DNA from: UBA287 sp034190325
GTDB taxonomy: Archaea; Thermoplasmatota; UBA186; UBA287
Direction: 5' to 3'
Assembly (NCBI GenBank): GCA_034190325.1
Contig: JAXHST010000037.1
Span: 1-20,369, forward strand
Length of the DNA stretch: 20,369 bases
The position numbers were made by a program, and so were the translations under genes. This document shows, piece by piece, positions 15,759-20,369 of this stretch (the stretch's first letter is position 1; the number at the start of each line of letters is the position of its first letter). The notes under the pieces were generated by a model. That model worked only from the letters and a program-made list of their open reading frames with translations, made no database searches and was not told the origin of the DNA.

Positions 15759-17146
15759 AGATAACGCTCTATGGCGGAGTGAATGAGGTTGGTGGCAATA
15801 AGATACTGCTTGATGATGGAGAGAGCAGGATATTCCTTGACTTCGGTATGAGCTTTTTCACCAAAAATAAGTACTACGAGGATTTCCTGCAGCCGCGCAG
15901 AACAAACGGGATCGGGGATTTTCTGGAGCTTAAGATCATACCGGAGCTAAAAGGCCTATACAGAAAAGACCTGCTTGAAAAAACGGGAAAGCCCTATAAA
16001 GAGCCCGAATATGACTGCGTTTTTCTGTCACATGCACACTTAGACCACTGCGCCCACGCTTCTTTCATAGACGAACGCATACCCATTTACTGCGGGGAGA
16101 CGACAAAGCTCTACCTTGAGGCCATAAGCGAGAGCTCAAACAGGAGCATGGAGCTCGAAGTGCTCAGATTCCTGAGAGACAATGAAGAGATCTCTAGAGA
16201 CGTAAGGACCTTCAGGTCTTTCAATAAGATAAAAATAAACGATTTTGAGGTAAAGCCAGTCCACGTAGACCATACCATGGCAGGCTCTTACGGCTTTATT
16301 ATAGAGAACGGTGTGAAGATAGCTTACACCGGGGATCTGAGGCTGAGCGGCCCAAGAAAGGACATGAGCGAAGATTTCATAAAAAATGCCGCTGGGGCAG
16401 ATGTGCTCATAACCGAGGGAACATCTCTCATGGAGAAAGGGTATGAAAGAGCATATCCTTTTGAGGAGGGCAAGGTAAATTCTGAGAGCGAGGTGGAAGA
16501 GAGGTGTATGGAAAGGATAGAAGGGCATAAAGGGCCTGTTTTCGTAGACCTCAGCTTCAAAGATATAGATAGAGTTAGAACATTCTTTAACATTGCTAAA
16601 AGATGCGATAGAATGCTTGTAGTTGGAACAAGGGAGGCATGCATCTTAAAGTATTTGAACATGGATAAAAAGCTTGATGCTCCGGAGCTGAAGGATGTAA
16701 AGGTGTATATGAAAAAGAAGAAGAGCGGATCTTACTGTGAATCCGACTACTACAGCTGGGAAAAGGAGTACATGGACGGCTCCTGGAACGCGGAGGATGT
16801 GAGAAGGGAGCAGGATAGAGTATTGATGGTAATGTCCCTCTACTCCATAAGCGAGCTGATAGATATAAAGCCGCAGAATGGGCTGTACATCCACTCCCGG
16901 TCTTTACCCTTCGATGATGAGCAGGAGATAGATTTCAGGAAGCTTGAGAACTGGATAGCACACTTTGGTTTAGAGCAGCTGCATGCCCACACAAGCGGGC
17001 ATCTCCACAGGGATCAGCTGAAAGAGGTCATAGATACCATAAACCCCGGGAAGGTAATACCCGTACATACATCATTCCAGGAAGATTTTAAGAGCATATG
17101 CGCTGGGCTCACACTCCCGCAGGTAGGAAAGGAGATAACGGTATAG
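15755..17146 (+). CDS. Metallo-beta-lactamase / beta-CASP RNase J-like hydrolase
   Basis: 463 aa. Motif 2 is SHAHLDH (H93, H95, D97, H98). Motif 3 is VDHTMAGS (H173), motif 4 YTGD (D194). The C-terminal beta-CASP-type motifs are HTSGHLHRDQL (H416) and IPVHTS (H438), the order seen in RNase J. The start MKITLYGGVNEVGGNKILL also matches that group. All metal-binding residues are present, so an active two-zinc phosphodiesterase, probably on RNA, is expected. Residues about 45-88 form an extra segment before motif 2 (RRTNGIGDFLELKIIPELKG). The central beta-CASP region (about 225-380) is diverged and rich in charge. It is translationally coupled to the CARF gene, which suggests a nuclease controlled, at the transcription or protein level, by the CARF sensor. 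Confidence 0.78.
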   Translation: MKITLYGGVNEVGGNKILLDDGESRIFLDFGMSFFTKNKYYEDFLQPRRTNGIGDFLELKIIPELKGLYRKDLLEKTGKPYKEPEYDCVFLSHAHLDHCAHASFIDERIPIYCGETTKLYLEAISESSNRSMELEVLRFLRDNEEISRDVRTFRSFNKIKINDFEVKPVHVDHTMAGSYGFIIENGVKIAYTGDLRLSGPRKDMSEDFIKNAAGADVLITEGTSLMEKGYERAYPFEEGKVNSESEVEERCMERIEGHKGPVFVDLSFKDIDRVRTFFNIAKRCDRMLVVGTREACILKYLNMDKKLDAPELKDVKVYMKKKKSGSYCESDYYSWEKEYMDGSWNAEDVRREQDRVLMVMSLYSISELIDIKPQNGLYIHSRSLPFDDEQEIDFRKLENWIAHFGLEQLHAHTSGHLHRDQLKEVIDTINPGKVIPVHTSFQEDFKSICAGLTLPQVGKEITV

Positions 17147-17220
17147 TTCTGAAAGCCTGAGGTGGATAACAATATTGTTTTGAATATTTCAGAACAATTC
17201 TTAAAATATTATAAATAGAA
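17146..17220. promoter_or_regulatory. Promoter/operator region with nested inverted repeats
   Basis: GTTCTGAAA (17146-17154) and TTTCAGAAC (17187-17195) form a perfect 9-bp inverted repeat spaced by 32 bases. Nearly concentric with it is the 12-bp palindrome AACAATATTGTT (17168-17179). A TATA element (tataaatag, about 17210-17218) lies about 26 bases before the pseudo-FtsH ATG at 17240, so that gene has its own leaderless promoter. The dyads could be an operator or the 3' stem of the upstream mRNA. Confidence 0.5.
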
Positions 17221-17239
17221 TGAAAGACAATTATATTTC

Positions 17240-18826
17240 ATGGACAAAAAATTTGAAGAAGACAGATATCTTGAGAAGGAGTTGCGACGCCGGATAGATC
17301 TGGCAGAAATGGGGAAAAGGCGAGCTGCAGATGTAGAGGATACGTGCATCCCTCCCCTATTTAACAGTGCAGAAGAGTTCAACGAGCTGAGGAGGATGTT
17401 CTTCTTTTCCGAAGAATCAGAGGTTAAAAAAGCGAGCAGGGATGAGATAAGGGGAATGGACTTCCTGCTCAAGGAGATCGATGAGTACCTCTTCTACCTG
17501 AAGAACTATGGTAAGCTGTTAGAGCTCGGAGCGAGGACCTCTCCTGGGCTGCTGCTGAGCGGAGTGCCCGGGATGGGTAAGACTCTTGTGGCAAGGTATA
17601 TAATTTCCCAGTCTGAAGCCAAAACAATAGATGCAGACTCTTTCCCAAGAAGAACGAGCACGTGGACCAGCGATGACATAAGAGCTCTTTTCTCTCTGGC
17701 TAGAGAATATGTCGAAGAAGAGAAGAAGCCCGTGATACTCTTCTTCGACGAGTTTGAGGTAGTAGCGAAGGAGAGATCCGGTTTACAGATAAGTGAATCC
17801 GCTGTTGCTACAGCTCTCACAACTGAAATAGACGGGATAAAAGGGAAGAGCACGGGCGTCGTAATTATAGCAACAACCAACTACGAGCGCTACATAGATG
17901 GCGCCCTGCTGCGCCCGGGGAGGATAGGACACCACATAGAGTTCGGATACCCGAGCAGGGCAGGAAAGGAAGAGATACTGAAGTACTACTGCGAAAAGAA
18001 GCCGCATGAAAGCATAGATTATGATAGCTTTTCTTACATCTTCAAAGAGTGGACAACCCCTGCCAGGATAGAGGAGCTCGTTGAAGAAGCTTACCTCAGG
18101 AGCTGCATGGAAAACCTTGAGCACCTGGGGGATGCAAGGGTTACTGAAAGATGGCTGCTGAAGCTCTTGATGGACAGCATCCTGGGCTCGCCTGAGGACT
18201 ATAGACCGGATGAATATGAGAGGTTCAGGATGGCTGTACAGGTGAGCGGCAAGGTCATAACGGCAAAGCTTTTAAAGCTTCCTGTTCAGCTGGCCATAGT
18301 CCCTAAGGAAGGGTACAGAAGAGGGATGACTGTGAGCAACTGCGAGAAGGACTGCTTGCGCGAAAGGCTCATCTCCATCTTCGGCGGCAAAGCTGCATGC
18401 AGGCTATTCGGCCTTCCATGGGTAGATGAAGATCCTACTCACATTGCTTTTCTGCTGGCTGCGAGAAATCATATGGGAATAAATGTGATGCACTATGGGG
18501 ACTGCTGCTCACATGGAGCATCGAACTTTGCCCCGCTTTCTGACAAAACAAGGGCTAGCCTGGAGCAGGGAGCAATAAAACTGGTGGAGGAGAGCAACAA
18601 TACTGCTTATGAGATCCTGAACTCCTACGGGAAGGATGGAATAGAAAGGCTCGCTAAAGCACTGCTGGAGAAGGAGTTTTTGCTGCAGAAGGAGATAGAC
18701 GATCTCATAGGGAGTGTGGACATAGATGCAGGCATAGAGATAGAAGCAGGTAAAGAGAGAGGTAATAAGAAGAGGGATCCTGAGATCTGCGCAGGGAAAG
18801 AGGGGTGTGAAGAAGATGGTATGTGA
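17240..18826 (+). CDS. Soluble FtsH-like AAA+ protein with inactive M41 domain (pseudo-FtsH)
   Basis: 528 aa. AAA+ domain (about 65-290): Walker A GVPGMGKT (108-115), Walker B VILFFDEFE (165-173), sensor ATTN (211-214), and RPGRIGHH (225-232) where FtsH has RPGRFDR, so the second arginine finger is His231. The FtsH pore loop FVG is replaced by a RRTSTW stretch (137-142). Residues about 325-490 align with the M41 peptidase: FGGKAACRLFG (381-391), the AARN helix, and the last helices YEIL...LAKALLEKE. The zinc motif HEAGH reads QVSGK (334-338) and the third ligand Asp reads Thr400, so proteolysis should be lost. No membrane helix precedes the AAA domain. The tail (490-528) is charged and ends EICAGKEGCEEDGM. 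It is probably an ATP-driven remodelling or signalling protein. The M41 alignment was done by eye. Confidence 0.75.
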   Translation: MDKKFEEDRYLEKELRRRIDLAEMGKRRAADVEDTCIPPLFNSAEEFNELRRMFFFSEESEVKKASRDEIRGMDFLLKEIDEYLFYLKNYGKLLELGARTSPGLLLSGVPGMGKTLVARYIISQSEAKTIDADSFPRRTSTWTSDDIRALFSLAREYVEEEKKPVILFFDEFEVVAKERSGLQISESAVATALTTEIDGIKGKSTGVVIIATTNYERYIDGALLRPGRIGHHIEFGYPSRAGKEEILKYYCEKKPHESIDYDSFSYIFKEWTTPARIEELVEEAYLRSCMENLEHLGDARVTERWLLKLLMDSILGSPEDYRPDEYERFRMAVQVSGKVITAKLLKLPVQLAIVPKEGYRRGMTVSNCEKDCLRERLISIFGGKAACRLFGLPWVDEDPTHIAFLLAARNHMGINVMHYGDCCSHGASNFAPLSDKTRASLEQGAIKLVEESNNTAYEILNSYGKDGIERLAKALLEKEFLLQKEIDDLIGSVDIDAGIEIEAGKERGNKKRDPEICAGKEGCEEDGM

Positions 18827-18887
18827 AGCTGGAGAGAAGGAGAGCGCGGGATTGAGGAAAGAAGTGATCGATAGGAGGAAAAAATGA
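18816..18887 (+). CDS. Possible 23-residue small ORF bridging the AAA and beta-helix genes
   Basis: ATG 18816 lies in the last codons of the AAA gene (other frame). The frame runs MVCEAGEKESAGLRKEVIDRRKK and stops in ATGA overlap with the beta-helix start. A similar frame (20122-20184, MICDISLKPEQGRIERRKRG) occurs in the duplicated segment downstream, with M-hydrophobic-C-acid and RRK shared. It is too short to be sure: it may be a coupling leader, a microprotein, or a chance frame in purine-rich leader RNA. Confidence 0.3.
   Translation: MVCEAGEKESAGLRKEVIDRRKK
18874..18878 (+). promoter_or_regulatory. Strong ribosome binding site of the beta-helix gene
   Basis: GGAGG lies 5 bases before ATG 18884. 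This contrasts with the leaderless starts of the CARF and AAA genes and indicates translation from an operon mRNA; it also fixes the start. Confidence 0.7.
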
Positions 18888-19858
18888 AAGATACAAATGA
18901 AAAAATTAAAGGGTCAAAAGAAACAGATGTGGGACGTGATGTGAAGAGAACGGATGACAAAAACACCCCCGCCGTGGGACTGGTTCGTAACGCCAACACG
19001 AGAAAAACCTTTTCAAAGATCCAGGATGCAATAGACGATGCAGAAACGATCGAAGGACACATAATACTGGTCGATCCAGGAACCTACGAAGAAAACGTGA
19101 AGGTGAACAAGAAATTGACCATAGAGTCTACTGCGGGGCCAAGAGATACCACAGTCAAGGCAAGAGGTGCAAAGGATCATGTTTTTGAAGTGGTCGCAAA
19201 TGGCGTAACCATAAAAGGATTTACAGTCTACGGGGCAACTGCAAAGGAAGCAGTTAATAGCGATCGTAGAAGTGGGATATATCTCCACTATGCCAGTCAC
19301 TGTACTATCTCCAACAATTACTGCGGTTATGATAGAGATCACAAAAACGTGTGCGGTATCTATCTGACCGATAAAAGCACTAACAACACCATCGCAGGCA
19401 ACATCTGCAATGAAAACCATTACTATGGTATCGTAGTTATGGATTCGAAGAATATCATCGCAGGCAACACCTGTAATGAAAACCATTGCTATGGTATCGC
19501 AGTTAGGGGTTCGAAGAATATCATCACGGGCAACACCTCTAGTGGACACCAGTACGCTTGTATCTCAGTTGGTGGTTTGGGCAATATCGTCACAGACAAC
19601 ACCTGTAGTGAAGCCCATTACTGTGGTGTCTCAGTTGGTGGTTTGGGCAATATCGTCACAGACAACACCTTTAATGGAGGTGGCCACACCGGTATCTCAG
19701 TTGGTAACTTGAACAGCATCAGCGTAGGCAACACCAGTAATGGACAAAGTGAGGGCAACAATCTAAGGGAAGGAGACAACATTATCATTGTAGGGATGAA
19801 ATACGATCCTCTGGAGGTGGAAAAAAATTTTCCGCGCACTTCTAGTATATACCCTTGA
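18884..19858 (+). CDS. Right-handed beta-helix repeat protein (NosD/pectate lyase-like fold), no signal peptide
   Basis: 324 aa. A hydrophilic N-terminus (about 1-30) is followed by the pectinesterase/NosD-type opening TFSKIQDAIDDAETIEGHIILVDPGTYEENVKVNKKLTIES (about 46-86, read in parts), GVTIKGFTVYGA, and then beta-helix coils with G-I-x-V / N-x-I-x-G-N-x pattern. Five to six coils are exact 22-residue units (66 bp, from 19394). No signal peptide or membrane segment is seen, unlike most NosD-like archaeal proteins, so it is probably cytosolic. No catalytic residues are recognised; such helices can act as binding scaffolds. A strong Shine-Dalgarno GGAGG (18874-18878) sits 5 bases before the ATG, and the gene is 57 bases after the pseudo-FtsH gene, so it is probably co-transcribed. 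Confidence 0.8.
   Translation: MKDTNEKIKGSKETDVGRDVKRTDDKNTPAVGLVRNANTRKTFSKIQDAIDDAETIEGHIILVDPGTYEENVKVNKKLTIESTAGPRDTTVKARGAKDHVFEVVANGVTIKGFTVYGATAKEAVNSDRRSGIYLHYASHCTISNNYCGYDRDHKNVCGIYLTDKSTNNTIAGNICNENHYYGIVVMDSKNIIAGNTCNENHCYGIAVRGSKNIITGNTSSGHQYACISVGGLGNIVTDNTCSEAHYCGVSVGGLGNIVTDNTFNGGGHTGISVGNLNSISVGNTSNGQSEGNNLREGDNIIIVGMKYDPLEVEKNFPRTSSIYP
19394..19789 (+). repeat. 66-bp tandem repeats (22-residue beta-helix coils)
   Basis: Units start at 19394, 19460, 19526, 19592, 19658 and, more diverged, 19724. Each begins near GGCAAC/GACAAC and codes a coil such as (A/T)GNTCNEN-HYYGI-V. Units 3 and 4 share an exact run of more than 40 bases (from the TCTCAGTTGGTGG segment to ACAGACAACACCT), which shows recent duplication or gene conversion. 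Confidence 0.88.
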
Positions 19859-20090
19859 AAAGGATATACTTCAGGTGATAAAAGAATGGTATGCATAAAG
19901 CACATCTTATCAAACTCTTCGCAGAAGGATAAACTGCTCTCAGTCTCTGTAGTCTATGGAAATGAATTTGATTATGCCCCATTTTCGAAGGCACCATTGT
20001 AGGTAACTTAATGAAAATAAAGATGTATCGAGCTGCTCGATATGAACAACAGCGTCGTCTCAGGCAACATCCTTGAAGCAAACTCTGGAG
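19859..20090 (+). pseudogene. Frameshifted remains of a second beta-helix gene
   Basis: Past the beta-helix stop, pieces of the same coil pattern are readable in three different frames: FEGTIVGN (19984-20007), then NENK (20010-20021), then CIELLDMNNSVVSGNILEANS (from 20024, read in parts), matching the intact coils (G-N-x-x-N-E-N...C-I...N-x-V-x-G-N). At least two indels separate them, and no start codon or full-length frame exists. The 19859-19980 part holds no readable coil. It runs directly into a copy of the pseudo-FtsH tail at 20088. Confidence 0.6.
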
Positions 20091-20132
20091 ATCTGCGCAG
20101 GAGAAGAGGGGTGTGAAAAGGATGATCTGTGA
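20088..20132 (+). pseudogene. Second copy of the pseudo-FtsH C-terminal tail
   Basis: The 45 bases encode EICAGEEGCEKDDL plus a stop and match 18782-18826 (EICAGKEGCEEDGM plus stop) at 39 of 45 positions, with stop codon and frame kept. The body of the AAA gene is absent; a beta-helix remnant precedes it. It is evidence of a lost second AAA gene. Confidence 0.7.
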
Positions 20133-20184
20133 TATAAGTCTAAAACCAGAACAGGGAAGAATTGAAAGGAGAAAAAGAGGATAA
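20122..20184 (+). CDS. Possible small ORF in the duplicated segment
   Basis: This 20-residue frame overlaps the AAA-tail copy in another register: MICDISLKPEQGRIERRKRG. It corresponds in place to the 18816-18887 frame. A further 8-codon frame starts at 20187 (MGSDEHAQ) where the second beta-helix gene would begin. It is probably relict; coding is unproven. Confidence 0.2.
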   Translation: MICDISLKPEQGRIERRKRG

Positions 20185-20213
20185 ATATGGGAAGTGATGA
20201 ACATGCTCAATAA

Positions 20214-20330
20214 AGTGCGAAAAATCCTAAATTGTTTAGTATTTATAAGTCCACAAGATACAGAGTAATTACGATACGTTTATATAATGTTGTAACTACT
20301 TTTATTTATTGAAATAAGAAGGTGTAACTA
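20214..20330 (+). promoter_or_regulatory. Promoter and ribosome binding site of the Mre11-like gene
   Basis: An AT-rich stretch with TATA element tttatataa (20279-20287) precedes the start at 20331 by about 45 bases. A short Shine-Dalgarno-like GGTG (20321-20324) lies 6 bases before the ATG, so this mRNA probably has a brief leader. Confidence 0.45.
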
Positions 20331-20369
20331 ATGGTAAGATTTCTGCATACAGCCGATTGGCACCTGGGC
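20331..20369 (+). CDS. mre11: Mre11/SbcD-family DNA repair nuclease (5' end only)
   Basis: Only 13 codons are present: MVRFLHTADWHLG. The HTADWHLG pattern carries the first metal ligands (D9 and H11) of the calcineurin-like phosphodiesterase motif and is the classic N-terminus of Mre11/SbcD. In archaea the protein works with Rad50, HerA and NurA in double-strand break resection. The rest lies outside the window. Confidence 0.82.
   Translation, partial: MVRFLHTADWHLG

Noticed and set aside
17240..18826. Active FtsH protease or proteasome-activating nucleotidase (PAN)
   Set aside because: HExxH is absent so it is not an active FtsH, and the C-terminal half matches M41 landmarks rather than PAN, which lacks that domain and carries an HbYX tail.
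19476..19712. 78-codon plus-strand frame inside the beta-helix gene
   Set aside because: Its repetitive protein is simply the 66-bp repeat read in another frame.
19394..19789. 66-bp repeats as a CRISPR array
   Set aside because: The units are contiguous, in frame, have no unique spacers and encode beta-helix coils.
19842..20210. 122-codon minus-strand frame
   Set aside because: It is antisense to the beta-helix/AAA-tail remnant, Cys/Leu-rich with no fold signature.
1..20369. Insertion sequences, integrases, rRNA genes or riboswitches
   Set aside because: No transposase or recombinase motifs, terminal inverted repeats with target duplications, rRNA signatures or known riboswitch cores were seen on either strand.

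Overview
The window is chromosomal DNA of an archaeon. Evidence: a tetraether lipid synthase-like radical SAM gene, the archaeal Rpo7/Spt4/dephospho-CoA kinase/eS24/eS31 gene string, two archaeal-type tRNA genes (one with an intron in the T-loop), TATA boxes about 25-30 bases before many start codons (leaderless transcripts), and the start of an Mre11-like gene at the right edge. The order rpoE'-spt4-DUF359-rps24e-rps27ae is euryarchaeal in style. AGA/AGG and ATA codons dominate. Tetraether synthesis fits a thermophile or acidophile, but I cannot name the lineage.

Layout. (1) 1-2720, minus strand: a partial tetraether synthase and a secreted clan GH-A glycosidase. (2) 2790-3065: no convincing gene. 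(3) 3066-4999: tRNA-Leu(UAG) on the minus strand, then the tightly overlapping information-processing operon on the plus strand, ending in a tRNA-Arg(CCG) that overlaps the last codons of rps27ae and carries a 42-nt T-loop intron. (4) 5063-7344: a CBS-domain protein converging on a two-gene minus-strand operon, a stand-alone Lrp/AsnC ligand-binding (RAM) protein and an EamA-like membrane transporter fused to its own RAM domain. (5) 7421-15013: a sugar-use region with a Gfo/Idh/MocA oxidoreductase, a GH1 beta-glucosidase and a divergent five-gene Opp/Dpp-type ABC importer. Its neighbours suggest beta-gluco-oligosaccharide uptake rather than peptides.

(6) 15096-20213 is the most unusual part. 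A CARF-winged-helix protein overlaps by ATGA a beta-CASP/RNase J-like metallo-beta-lactamase gene. Next comes a soluble AAA+ protein that aligns by eye along its length with FtsH but has lost the membrane anchor, the aromatic pore loop and all three M41 zinc ligands (a pseudo-FtsH). It is followed by a beta-helix (NosD-like) repeat protein without a signal peptide. Downstream lie frameshifted remains of another beta-helix gene joined to a second copy of the pseudo-FtsH C-terminal tail and of the small ORF after it, so this AAA/beta-helix cassette seems once to have been tandemly repeated. My inference is that CARF, MBL nuclease, pseudo-FtsH and beta-helix form a candidate nucleotide-sensing stress or defence module. 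No CRISPR array or cas gene is visible here.

(7) 20331-20369: the first 13 codons of an Mre11-like nuclease gene.
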